Positions 9,136-17,241 of a DNA stretch of 56,024 nt are shown in pieces. Numbering within the stretch: position 1 is the stretch's first letter; every line of letters starts with the position of its first letter. The position numbers were made by a program, and so were the translations under genes. The DNA is from Roseburia sp. (GTDB lineage: Bacteria; Bacillota; Clostridia; Lachnospirales; Lachnospiraceae): positions 1-56,024 of the forward strand of contig JAMPIG010000011.1 of assembly GCA_023662875.1 (NCBI GenBank), read 5' to 3'. The notes beneath the pieces are model-generated. The model had not been told where the DNA came from. It made no database searches and saw only the letters and a program-made list of their open reading frames with translations.

Positions 9136-10227
9136 TCACGCCCGCGCCACCATCTCGCCGTACTTCTCCTTCTCCTCCCGGATAAACCGCTCCACTTCCT
9201 CCAGCGTCGGCATGGCCGCCGAGCAGCTGTGGGCGGAAATCAGCATGGAGGCCGACGCGGAACCGTACTCCAGCGCCTGCGGCACGCTGCAGCCGTCGAT
9301 CAAAGCCCGGATAAAGGAGGAAGCATACCCGTCCCCGCCGCCGAAGCCCTTCAGGGCGTTCGTGGGAAAAGGCTTTACCGCGTAATGATTCCCGTCGCAG
9401 GTATAAGCGGTGGAGCCCTCCTTGCCGTGCTTGATCACTACAATCTTACAACCGTAGGACTGCCAGTATTTTGCGCTCCTGCCGTCCCTGGAAGAACCGG
9501 CTTCCGACTGGTTCCCTTCCATGGAATTGCCCTCCGCAAAATCAGCTTTCGAAGAATCCCCCTCCCCGGAAAGCCCGGTCAGCCGCTCCGTCAGGTCGAA
9601 CTCCTCCCGGGAACCTAAGATCAGATCGCTCTCCTTTGCCACCGTGGAATAATAAATCGATATCTCGTCCGGGTTTTTCCAGGTGTACGCCCGATAATCG
9701 ATGTCAAAGATCACCGCGACCCCGTTCTTTTTCGCCAGCATCACGGCCTTCAGCGCCGCCTCCCTGGACGGGCTGGCCGCCAGCGCCGTCCCGGAAATTA
9801 ACAGCGCCTTCGCCTTTTTGATATACTCCTCGTCCACATTCTCCGGCTCCAGCATCAGATCCGCCACGCCGTCCCGGTACATCAGAATCCGGCTCTCCGA
9901 GGGACTTAAGATCTCCGTGAAGGTCAGCCCCAGATTCTCGCCGTTTTTACAGCGGGTAATGTGGCTGGTATCAATTCCCTCCTTCTCGAAATAGTGCGTC
10001 ACATAATCTCCGAACTGATCGTCGGACACCCTGGCGATAAACCCGACCTTCTTCCCCAGCCGCGCCATCCCCACCGCGATATTGGCGGGAGAGCCGCCCA
10101 GATACTTGTTGAAATTGCTGCTCTCCTCCAAAGGGCGGTTCAAATCCACCGGGTTAAAATCGATGGCCACCCTGCCCAGCAAAATCAAATCGTACTCCTT
10201 TGCCGGATCAAACGTAATATACTGCAT
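9136..10227 (-). CDS. iolC: 5-dehydro-2-deoxygluconokinase
   Basis: About 363 residues from the ATG at 10227 (GGAAAGGAG upstream). It is a PfkB/ribokinase-family sugar kinase: GGSPANIAVGMARLG near residue 45 binds the sugar, and LKGFGGGDGYASSF near residue 310 is the PfkB signature with the catalytic Asp. It phosphorylates 2-deoxy-5-keto-D-gluconate. Residues about 217-252 are a Ser/Glu/Gly-rich low-complexity insertion that makes the protein about 25-35 residues longer than usual IolC. It is the first inositol gene on the minus strand. No clear sigma-A promoter was seen in the gap 10228-10410. Confidence 0.92.
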   Translation of the reverse strand: MQYITFDPAKEYDLILLGRVAIDFNPVDLNRPLEESSNFNKYLGGSPANIAVGMARLGKKVGFIARVSDDQFGDYVTHYFEKEGIDTSHITRCKNGENLGLTFTEILSPSESRILMYRDGVADLMLEPENVDEEYIKKAKALLISGTALAASPSREAALKAVMLAKKNGVAVIFDIDYRAYTWKNPDEISIYYSTVAKESDLILGSREEFDLTERLTGLSGEGDSSKADFAEGNSMEGNQSEAGSSRDGRSAKYWQSYGCKIVVIKHGKEGSTAYTCDGNHYAVKPFPTNALKGFGGGDGYASSFIRALIDGCSVPQALEYGSASASMLISAHSCSAAMPTLEEVERFIREEKEKYGEMVARA

Positions 10228-10410
10228 CGTACCACTCCTTTCCTTGCTGTCCCTTTTCATTTCCTGTTTTATTTCATTTCCCTGTTTCACTTCAGCACCC
10301 TGACGCGCATACCAATCAAAATTTGCCCTATGATGACAGACCGGCAGGTCTGGCATTGGAAGCTTACCTCCAAACTTGCATCCTCTGCTTTTCTGCAAAT
10401 CGAAGCCGCG

Positions 10411-11061
10411 TTACCAAAATCCGAACGGAAGCACCGCTTTCATGACGATAGCGAAAGCAACGGCAATTCCCAACGCGGCTATGGTTTCTTTCGCGGATTT
10501 ATGTAAAACAAATATTCCAAACAGCAGCATCAGGACGTTAAGCCATGACCTGATATCGATATAAAACATCCCATACGCGAAAGCGGTGTTCAGCAGAACA
10601 CCCAAAATGCCCGAGGAAAGAATAAGGGCAATGAAGCCTGTCCCCTTTGCATACCAGCTTAAAAAGGCGAGAAAAGGGGATGCGATTGTAAAGGCAATCC
10701 AAATGAAAGCATAGCTTTTTGGAAAGAACCCCGCCACAAAATTACTGTACAGGTAATAACTTGCCACAAATCCCGAAAAAAAGAAAAAGACATTGACGGC
10801 AGCCCCGACAGGGGTATGGCTATATACTGATATGCAGACCGCGATAACAATCCACGGCGCAAATCCGCCTAAAAAATTATGAAAATCCAGGGTGTCGTCA
10901 ATCACCTGCAGCAACGCCGGAAGCTCTGCCTGCCGATAGTCCAAATATTTCGAAAACAATCCCATACCGATTCCAAAAAGCAAAATGCCTATCGTAATAA
11001 GGGCCTGCCTTTTGATGGAATCTGATTTTTGAGGCACCCGTATTTTATCTAAAAAAACCAT
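10411..11061 (-). CDS. Predicted polytopic membrane protein, unknown function
   Basis: About 216 residues from the ATG at 11061 (AGGAG upstream; an in-frame ATG at 11085 is possible). About six hydrophobic segments span it, for example LITIGILLFGIGMGLF, WIVIAVCISVYS, VNVFFFFSGFVASYYLY, FIWIAFTIASPFLAFLSW and LMLLFGIFVL. No transporter or enzyme motif is visible. It directly follows the methyltransferase gene on the same strand, in an AT-richer accessory block. A DUF6518-type protein is a possible identity, but I am not sure of it. Confidence 0.7.
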   Translation of the reverse strand: MVFLDKIRVPQKSDSIKRQALITIGILLFGIGMGLFSKYLDYRQAELPALLQVIDDTLDFHNFLGGFAPWIVIAVCISVYSHTPVGAAVNVFFFFSGFVASYYLYSNFVAGFFPKSYAFIWIAFTIASPFLAFLSWYAKGTGFIALILSSGILGVLLNTAFAYGMFYIDIRSWLNVLMLLFGIFVLHKSAKETIAALGIAVAFAIVMKAVLPFGFW

Positions 11062-11075
11062 CTGCAAATCTCCTG

Positions 11076-11855
11076 CTAACTGCAAATAAACATCCCGTAT
11101 TCCTTTGGTACTTTCAAAATTCCGTCCGTCCTGTTTTGCTCTAAAGCTTTTTTAATAACGTCCCTCTTTATATTTGAAACTTCTGTCATGCCGGTAAGAG
11201 AATACAGGTAATCCAACATATCATCTATGTCTGTGACCTCCAGCGAGTCAATGTATTCCATCCTCTCTACGGACGAAAAATATGGAGCAAGTATTTGCTT
11301 CCCGTTTTGAAGCGTAAAATTTTTATTTACTCTGTCTTCTACTCCATACGGCTTTAGTAAACCGGCGATAAAATGCATCATGCCATGCTCTCCGTAAGTA
11401 GCGCAGTAAAATCTTCCGCTTTCTTTCAAAACCCTTTTGACCTCAGACAGCCCCTTCCCCAGATCAGGAACATGATACAACATCATATTGGCGATCACAA
11501 TGTCGAAGCTGTCCGTTTCAAACGGGATTTCCTGAATATCGACAACCTGATATGTGACATTGGGAAAATCCCCTATCTTACTGTGCGCGGTTTGAATCAT
11601 TCCTTCCGAGAAATCCGACAGCACAAGCTCTGCACATTTCGTTATCAGCTCAGACTTTCCCGTCCACATGTCACCCGTACCGCAGCCGAGTTCCAATATC
11701 CTCATACCATTCGTTATCTGATAATTGGATACAATCCAGTTTCCGAATCCCTGCTTATTAACAGAGTATTTATCATGAATAGAAATTCTTGTATTCAGAT
11801 TTGCCGAATTTTTGTATTGCTCTTGAACGATATTCTTATCATTGATTACGCACAT
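11076..11855 (-). CDS. SAM-dependent methyltransferase, class I
   Basis: A 259-residue protein with the Rossmann-type SAM site ILELGCGTGD (about 53-62), motif II region VDIQEIPFETDSFDIVIANMMLYHV, and motif III VLKESGRFYCATYGE. This layout is of the UbiE/Methyltransf_11 type; the acceptor substrate cannot be inferred. AGGGG precedes the ATG. It is low in GC relative to the inositol genes and sits among other accessory genes on the same strand. Confidence 0.88.
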   Translation of the reverse strand: MCVINDKNIVQEQYKNSANLNTRISIHDKYSVNKQGFGNWIVSNYQITNGMRILELGCGTGDMWTGKSELITKCAELVLSDFSEGMIQTAHSKIGDFPNVTYQVVDIQEIPFETDSFDIVIANMMLYHVPDLGKGLSEVKRVLKESGRFYCATYGEHGMMHFIAGLLKPYGVEDRVNKNFTLQNGKQILAPYFSSVERMEYIDSLEVTDIDDMLDYLYSLTGMTEVSNIKRDVIKKALEQNRTDGILKVPKEYGMFICS

Positions 11856-11890
11856 ATGCTACCCCTGAAAAGTTGTCTCTGAGTTCCTGT

Positions 11891-12289
11891 TTAGCAGATA
11901 GCAAATTTATAAATACCTGTCATAACAAAACAAGACGCTGCAATAAACATCTGCACAAATTCTTCCCGATATGGATATTCCATTAGCCCAAGAACATAAA
12001 GCAGGGTCAAAATACCGAGAAAGACAAAATACCATGCTTTAATGGCTCTTTTTCTAATGCCTGCAATCCCGCAAAATCCACAAACAATGGTGATGATTCC
12101 GCGAAATGCCCCCGAGAAATAGTTAAGAACCAACGTCCCCACTGTTAGTGAAACCTCCGCCTGATTTCTTAAATCTTCCGTAAGATATAAGTACTCATTT
12201 GTAGCATCAATTCCCGCAACAACGCCGTATATTCCTGAACAGACGAGCAAGAGGAACCACACTATTGCACAATTCTGAATTTTCTTCAT
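11891..12289 (-). CDS. Small four-helix membrane protein, unknown function
   Basis: A 132-residue protein with four hydrophobic segments: near the N-terminus (IVWFLLLVCSGIYGVVAG), in the middle (IITIVCGFCGIAGI), then YFVFLGILTLLYVLGL and FIAASCFVMTGIYKF. AAGGGG precedes the ATG at a longish spacing. No family was recognised. It lies 16 nt after the nucleotidyltransferase gene and could be co-transcribed with it. Confidence 0.65.
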   Translation of the reverse strand: MKKIQNCAIVWFLLLVCSGIYGVVAGIDATNEYLYLTEDLRNQAEVSLTVGTLVLNYFSGAFRGIITIVCGFCGIAGIRKRAIKAWYFVFLGILTLLYVLGLMEYPYREEFVQMFIAASCFVMTGIYKFAIC

Positions 12290-12305
12290 ATTTCACAGCA
12301 CCCCT

Positions 12306-13124
12306 TTAAAACCTCGATTTGTCCTGGCCAGCCTCTGAAAACCCTTTGCTTTCAAGCCCTCTCAATTCCTCCTCTAATACGTCGGCAAAATCCTGAATTG
12401 GGCCGGAAAGTGATTCCGCATAATCGAGGGTTTGTTGATTATCCTTATACTCTAACGGAGCTTTGCGAACCTGCAGGGCAGCTTTAAGTACATCGGGAAC
12501 CGGACACAAATTGTTTTCCAGAGCCCATTCAGCCGCTGCGGTTTTCGCAATAATTTTTCCGGTGCGCAGGGTGTACAGGCACCGCGCAATATCCAACAAC
12601 CAGCCGAATGAGTACAAGCTGCGTTCCGTCTCCTGTGCATATTTTCGGATGCTTTCATAATGATGTTTTATATCGGCATACAAATCGTTGAAATTCGGCG
12701 CTTTCAACCGACTGCGGATGTCGCCGCCATATAGCAAAGTGCCTCTCTCCATCAGTTCTGCCATACAAAAACTGTCAAACCGATAGGTATCGGTAATTCT
12801 TTCGCCGCCGGTTCCCCAATAGACCACCCGGTCGGAGGATCCCGATCGAAAAGCATCCAGCGTCAGCATTCCGCCCTCAAACGATCGATAATATAGATTG
12901 TCAGGTTCTGCTTCAAGCATTGTCTGGCGAAGCTTTACAAGCCTTTGTGCCTGTTCCTCAGATATCTGCCTGTCCGTTAAGACAAGAATATCAATATCGC
13001 TCCACCCCAGTCTGAAATCATCCAGCACCGAGGATCCATACAAATAAACGGACGGTTTACAGTCTGATAAAATGCCGCTGATTTCATGGGTCATCTTGTT
13101 TATGGCCTTCTGACGCTCGCTCAC
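12306..13124 (-). CDS. Nucleotidyltransferase, aminoglycoside-adenylyltransferase-like
   Basis: A 272-residue protein. Residues 29-49 form the polymerase-beta-type nucleotidyltransferase motif YGSS followed by WSDIDILVL (GS...DxD). A helical C-terminal half (residues about 150-260) resembles the second domain of ANT(3'')/(9)-type enzymes. The probable start is a GTG with GAGGAAGG upstream; an internal ATG at residue 11 is the alternative. Such proteins adenylylate an aminoglycoside or other small molecule, but the resistance phenotype cannot be predicted. It sits in the accessory block. Confidence 0.78.
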   Translation of the reverse strand: MSERQKAINKMTHEISGILSDCKPSVYLYGSSVLDDFRLGWSDIDILVLTDRQISEEQAQRLVKLRQTMLEAEPDNLYYRSFEGGMLTLDAFRSGSSDRVVYWGTGGERITDTYRFDSFCMAELMERGTLLYGGDIRSRLKAPNFNDLYADIKHHYESIRKYAQETERSLYSFGWLLDIARCLYTLRTGKIIAKTAAAEWALENNLCPVPDVLKAALQVRKAPLEYKDNQQTLDYAESLSGPIQDFADVLEEELRGLESKGFSEAGQDKSRF

Positions 13125-13134
13125 AATACCTTCC

Positions 13135-13845
13135 TCACTTTTCCGGATCCAGCCCGCCGCAGATTTTTTCCTTCCGCTCCGTCAGCCGCTCCACGATCAT
13201 ACGGTCCAACTGCCCGTAAGGCATCAGCAGCTCCTCCGCAGTCCGTCCGTCGGGACTTTTCTCCGTAAATTCCCAGCTGGGACGGAACGCATAATGCTCG
13301 CGCAGATACGCCTCCACCTTCCGATCCGTCTCCTCGTCCGTACTCAGCCGTCCCGCGAACAGATCCATGACCAGGAACCCTGCCGCTCCCGCCGCCTCCA
13401 GGCAGCACCGATCCCGCTCCAGAACCAGCTGAAAATACTCCGGCGACGCCAGCACCGCGTGCTTTCCCGGCTGCACATAAAGCACCGGATGACTGCCCTC
13501 GTATTCTGTTACGCCCTCGATCCTGCTGTTTAAAAACTTTCCGTGAAAGCTGCTCTCCACGCCGACGATCCGCTCTTCCCCGTCCAGGTACACAAAAGCG
13601 TGCTCCAGATCGTAGAGATGCTGGATGTCATAATCGTAATAGAGGGCGTATTCGATGGCCGTCCCTCCCGGAGGCGCTTCGATCACCCGGCGGCAGGAGG
13701 GGCTTTTTGCAGCCGCTTTATAAATCGTATACCCGATCCCCTGCATGGGGAAGGGCTCCTTTTTATCATACCGAAAATGCGGAACAAAGGTTTCCGCCAG
13801 CCTTTTGTCATTCATCTCTTTCGTCATACTTTTTTCTTCTGTCAT
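13135..13845 (-). CDS. Conserved-looking protein of unknown function
   Basis: A 236-residue soluble protein with a good GAGGGAGA site. No family was recognised with confidence. Visible features are a central EYALYYDYDIQHLYDLEHAF segment followed by VYLDGEERIVGVESSFHG, then LYVQPGKHAVLASPE. This order of an acidic/aromatic stretch, a Leu-Glu-His, then a charged strand and a His resembles proteins that bind metal or lipid, but the comparison is weak. It is first in the run of minus-strand accessory genes, 10 nt before the nucleotidyltransferase gene, so the two are probably co-transcribed. Confidence 0.6.
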   Translation of the reverse strand: MTEEKSMTKEMNDKRLAETFVPHFRYDKKEPFPMQGIGYTIYKAAAKSPSCRRVIEAPPGGTAIEYALYYDYDIQHLYDLEHAFVYLDGEERIVGVESSFHGKFLNSRIEGVTEYEGSHPVLYVQPGKHAVLASPEYFQLVLERDRCCLEAAGAAGFLVMDLFAGRLSTDEETDRKVEAYLREHYAFRPSWEFTEKSPDGRTAEELLMPYGQLDRMIVERLTERKEKICGGLDPEK

Positions 13846-13897
13846 GCGCTATCTCCCTCTCAGCTTTCCTGTCTTTTCGCCTTCGCCTGCGGCACAT

Positions 13898-13963
13898 ATA
13901 ATAGAAATCACTTCGTAATTTCTATTATCCAAATTCTATAATAGAAATCACTTCGTAATTTCG
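13898..13963. repeat. Two AT-rich hairpin repeats upstream of the accessory block
   Basis: ATAATAGAAAT (13898-13908) pairs perfectly with ATTTCTATTAT (13918-13928). A second copy of the left arm and loop follows at about 13938-13961 (ATAATAGAAATCACTTCGTA, then ATTTC). The arms resemble those of hairpins at 25908, 30512 and 39214, so this belongs to a dispersed family. The surrounding gap 13846-14103 has no other gene. Confidence 0.6.
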
Positions 13964-14002
13964 GTGTGCGCGCACCCTCTTACGGGCTTGGAAAACTTAT
14001 CC

Positions 14003-14046
14003 CTTTTCGGAAATATGTTCCCACTGCTGTTTCCCAAAATTTTCAT
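14003..14046 (+). repeat. Dispersed 44-nt repeat, copy 2 (family R1)
   Basis: About 82% identical to 3832-3875 and in the same orientation. It lies 58 nt beyond the stop codon of the minus-strand 180-aa accessory gene, matching the position of copy 1 beyond the DUF4303-like gene. Confidence 0.5.
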
Positions 14047-14103
14047 GAATAATTTTACATTTCTTGATTTTCTACGCAGCTCTACAAACCGGGATTTGTA
14101 CGA

Positions 14104-14646
14104 TTACCATTCCACTTCTATCGCACATTTATCTGCACCAGTTTTTATACTTTTAAGCAATGTAACTTTTACGTCTTTCCCGAATACTTTACTGAAAATT
14201 CCTTCTGCATTACCTAAAGTGCAGTAACACCATGTTTTTGATAATTCCTGTGGAATCCTTTTTACACAGGCGCAATAGCATTCAGGATAGCAAAATAAAA
14301 TCCTGTTATCAGACAAATATTCCAGGAAAGCAAATGTCTCATTCTGATTAAACATATTCACAAACTCTTCAATACTGTTTGCTCTGTTTAAATATTTTAG
14401 AAGCTTGTCGGCGATTGATTTTCCGTCATTACATCTACAGCCTTTTCTAATTCTAATAATAGTATCTATATCAAAATGTTCTTCAAGATAACTGCACACA
14501 TTTTTTGCCCATTCATATTTCTTTTCAATGCTTGCACTTTTGGACAATGGATATTTTTTCTCAAAATCTTCGGCTGTTTCATGTCCCGAATTTCTTTGCA
14601 AACTGTCAATTAAACGAACGGAATGTGCATTATCGTTTTTAGCCAT
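14104..14646 (-). CDS. Cysteine-rich protein with V4R-like C-terminus, unknown function
   Basis: A 180-residue AT-rich gene with a strong TTGGAGGA site. The protein is helical at the N-terminus. It then has Cys residues in KGCRCNDGKS and LFCYPECYCACVKRIP, and ends in WCYCTLGNAEGIFSKVFGKDVKVTLLKSIKTG. That end resembles the strand-helix pattern of V4R-type ligand-binding domains (DUF6144-like proteins; assignment from memory). The Cys clusters suggest metal or heme binding. Its codon use and GC differ sharply from the flanking carbohydrate genes, so recent transfer is likely. A 13-bp inverted repeat lies on either side. Confidence 0.6.
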   Translation of the reverse strand: MAKNDNAHSVRLIDSLQRNSGHETAEDFEKKYPLSKSASIEKKYEWAKNVCSYLEEHFDIDTIIRIRKGCRCNDGKSIADKLLKYLNRANSIEEFVNMFNQNETFAFLEYLSDNRILFCYPECYCACVKRIPQELSKTWCYCTLGNAEGIFSKVFGKDVKVTLLKSIKTGADKCAIEVEW

Positions 14647-14909
14647 AGTATCTGTCCTCCAAAAATTCCAAATTGTATGTGCGACTCAGAAGAAAATGCA
14701 AGAAAATTATTTGTAATACGTTCGCGCCAAAAAATCATTTACAACACATTCCATGGATTTTTGCAGCAGTTCCCCAAGGAGTTGACGCGGCTGCTCTCTA
14801 TCTGCAAGCTGTGCGGTCTTACATTGACATGGACGGTTTGCCCAGGCACTGCCAAGCTGCATAAAGGAAGTTACCTTTGTCACGATTTTTCTATTTGAGT
14901 GGTACTTAA

Positions 14910-14940
14910 TTCCGAAAAGGGAGAAAATCTTTGCACGCTT
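14910..14940 (-). repeat. Inverted-repeat arm and dispersed 3' motif
   Basis: TTCCGAAAAGGGA (14910-14922) is the exact reverse complement of TCCCTTTTCGGAA at 14000-14012, so the pair brackets the 180-aa gene. AGAAAATCTTTGCAC (14922-14936) recurs at 41541-41555, there also just past the stop codon of a minus-strand gene. The gap 14647-14909 holds no gene I can support. Confidence 0.45.
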
Positions 14941-16604
14941 CACAGCTTCATCATCGACCTCTTATCCCGAATCTCGATTACATGATCAAAGGCGGTATAA
15001 TCCGTAAAATACAGGGTGGCGGCTCTGGGAGTCTTCGCTTCGCTGTCCTCCTTGCCCTCGGTGAAATGATGCTCGCCAAAGCCCGGGCCCACGATCAGGG
15101 CGTCCCGGCCGTTCCCTACCTCCGCATAACCCTTCTTCAAAACGATGACCTCGCTGCCGGTAAGAGGCATCTCCACCGATTCACCAGTCAGGAAATTCAC
15201 CCCCGTAAAGGCCAGCTCGAGCCGCCAGGGCGCGCCCTCCACGCCGGAGGTCTTCACCCGGATATCCACGCCGTTTTCCGCCTCCTTTACCCAGACGTCG
15301 ATCTGCATATCCGGCCCCAGCTTTTTCTCCCGGGAGGCGTTATCCATCTTCCACCAGTCGCTGGTCTCCGGCTTCTCCTCAAAGGGAAGATAATACCACC
15401 CCCGCATGGTCTGGGAAAGATGATATTCCCCTTCGGAGAGCCGCTCCATCTTCTCGCTCTTAAAGGCCCGGTGCTCGCAAAAGCTCCCCGCCACCTTCAT
15501 CTCCAGCTTGACCGTCCCGTTATGGAAATAAAAGAAATTGGACTTCCCGTTCATCACCGTATAAGTGTACCGGCCCCTCTGGGCTCTGGCAATCCCGGAC
15601 TCCGGATAATAACGGCCAAAGTCCGGCCGCTTATAGCTGCCCTCTACCTCCAGCGTCCTGTACTCCGGATGCAGCATAAACCAGATCAGGAAATCCGGCG
15701 AAGTAATCTGCCGCCTCTCGATGATCTCAAAGAGCGTGTTGCACATCTGCAAAAGCTCCGGAATATCATACTTCAGTCCCATCTTCAGATATTCCAGATA
15801 ATAATCCTTGGGGTACATCAGCCGATCCTTGTCAAAGCGGGTGGAATTTGCCGTAAACACACTGTCGTCCGGCTCCCAATAGGTCAGCATCATCCGCAGA
15901 TTGCGGACGGCGTTCTGATCGTAAGTATCGTCCCCCGTGGCCTCCGAGAGCAGGATCATCGCGTCATTGTTGACCCGGTTGTAATTTCCGGCGGACTTCT
16001 CCGCAAACTCCCCGTCCCCGTTACAGTCAATCCCCTCGTTCAGATAAGTAAAGGCGGCCTCCTCCATCTCCTTACTGTCAAACAGCCTGCTGCAGGCCAT
16101 CAAAAGAGACGCGATCGCCCAGCGGTGATTCGGCGTATGGAACCCGCCCTCCAAAAGCCCGTAAGCCCCCGCCCGGACAATACGCTCCGTCTTCTCCAGA
16201 ATCTGCCGCTCTCCCTCCGGCAGCTTCTCGCTGCCCGCCCGGCCCGCCAGATACTCGTAGACGGGAAGCAGCTTTTTGATACAGAAGGCCGTATCCGGAG
16301 CCGAAAAGAAATTACAGGTGATAAAGTCAAACAGCCCGTTCCCATGCTGCACCCGCATCACATAGTCCAGCCCCAGCAAAATACTCTCCAACACCCGCGC
16401 ATTATGATAATAAACCGTATCCTGATTACAATAGGCCGCCGCCATACTCGCCGCCCGATAAATCGAGAATTTCGCCTGCACGATCCCCGTCGGATCCGCA
16501 AAGCCCCCGTACCTGGGACTAGCCGGATCCAAAATCTGAATCTCCAGCGATTTCACCACCCGATTCTCGGTATCCCGAATTATCCTCTGATAATGCTTCT
16601 CCAT
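14940..16604 (-). CDS. Polysaccharide-lyase-like (heparinase II/III-type) protein
   Basis: A 554-residue protein with no signal peptide. The first 350 residues look like an alpha/alpha-toroid (FSIYRAASMAAAYCN, LLGLDYVMRVQHGNGLFDF, RVNNDAMILLSEATGDDTYD). The C-terminal 200 residues look like a beta-sandwich (YTYTVMNGKSNFFYFHNG, VDIRVKTSGVEGAPWRLELAF). This two-domain layout is that of heparinase II/III-like and related lyases, and of some uncharacterised glycan enzymes. Candidate catalytic residues are the His/Tyr in GGFHTPNHRWA and the Tyr of GRYTYTVMNG (inference). It lies downstream of the GH38 and HAD-GH105 genes and is probably intracellular. AGGAGGAG precedes the start. Confidence 0.55.
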   Translation of the reverse strand: MEKHYQRIIRDTENRVVKSLEIQILDPASPRYGGFADPTGIVQAKFSIYRAASMAAAYCNQDTVYYHNARVLESILLGLDYVMRVQHGNGLFDFITCNFFSAPDTAFCIKKLLPVYEYLAGRAGSEKLPEGERQILEKTERIVRAGAYGLLEGGFHTPNHRWAIASLLMACSRLFDSKEMEEAAFTYLNEGIDCNGDGEFAEKSAGNYNRVNNDAMILLSEATGDDTYDQNAVRNLRMMLTYWEPDDSVFTANSTRFDKDRLMYPKDYYLEYLKMGLKYDIPELLQMCNTLFEIIERRQITSPDFLIWFMLHPEYRTLEVEGSYKRPDFGRYYPESGIARAQRGRYTYTVMNGKSNFFYFHNGTVKLEMKVAGSFCEHRAFKSEKMERLSEGEYHLSQTMRGWYYLPFEEKPETSDWWKMDNASREKKLGPDMQIDVWVKEAENGVDIRVKTSGVEGAPWRLELAFTGVNFLTGESVEMPLTGSEVIVLKKGYAEVGNGRDALIVGPGFGEHHFTEGKEDSEAKTPRAATLYFTDYTAFDHVIEIRDKRSMMKL

Positions 16605-16679
16605 CTCCGCATCTACTCCTCCTGTTTTCCTTTATTCCGCTGTACCTAGCGCGCCGTCTACCTGCGCCACTTATCGCAC

Positions 16680-17238
16680 CTCGGCGCGCCGCCCCCTGCT
16701 GCAATCCAGTCGGCGGGCGGCCTGCGTTCCCGCGAGGACTGTGCCGGACGCCGGTGCTTAGCGAGGTACTTTCGAGCTTAGCATCCGCTGCGTCCGGCCC
16801 CCAAGCGCGAGCGTGTCCGAGCGGGAATGCCGACCGTCCGTCGGCGTCACTCGCCGCATCCTCGGCGCGCCGCCCCCTGCTGCAATCCAGCCGACGGACG
16901 GCCTGCGTTCCCGCGAGGACTGTGCCGGACGCCGGTGCTTAGCGAGGTACTTTCGAGCTTAGCACCCGCTGCGTCCGGCCCCCAAGCGAGAGCGTGTCCG
17001 AGCGGAAATGCTGACCGCCCACCGGCGTCACTCGCCGCATCCTCGGCGCGCCAGCCCCTGCTGCAATCCAGCCGACGGACGGCCTGCGTTCCCGCGAGGA
17101 CTGTGCCGGACGCCGGTGCTTAGCGAGGTACTTTCGAGCTTAGCACCCGCTGCGTCCGGCCCCCAAGCGAGAGCGTGTCCGAGCGGGAATGCTGACCGCC
17201 CGCCGACGTCACCCGCCGCATCCCCGGCGCGCCACCCT
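16680..17238. repeat. 181-bp tandem repeat array, three full units plus a stub
   Basis: Units begin at 16680, 16861 and 17042 with CTCGGCGCGCC, and a stub begins at 17223. The period is exactly 181 bp, not a multiple of 3, so it is unlikely to be coding. Each unit is itself palindromic. CCGGACGC (16744-16751) pairs with GCGTCCGG (16790-16797), enclosing GGTGCT...AGC stems in units 2 and 3. GCGTTCCCGC (16724-16733) pairs with GCGGGAATGC (16821-16830), with one G-T pair. A third pair of arms lies at about 16711-16720 and 16834-16844. The array fills the whole gap between the GH38 gene and the lyase-like gene. Confidence 0.92.
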
Positions 17239-17241
17239 GCC

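Noticed and set aside
10340-10353. AGACC ggca GGTCT hairpin upstream of iolC as a terminator
   Set aside because: The stem is short and no T tract follows on the minus strand.
12306-13124. Calling the nucleotidyltransferase an antibiotic resistance gene
   Set aside because: Only the general GS...DxD nucleotidyltransferase motif and fold pattern are visible. Substrate and phenotype cannot be judged from the sequence.
14707-14943. A 78-aa minus-strand ORF and weak plus-strand ORFs between the 180-aa gene and the lyase-like gene
   Set aside because: No convincing ribosome binding site, no recognisable domain, and partial overlap with the end of the lyase-like gene. They could be a decayed gene, but this is not supported.
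16680-17238. CRISPR array
   Set aside because: The units are 181 bp and nearly identical throughout, with no unique spacers, and no cas gene is seen.
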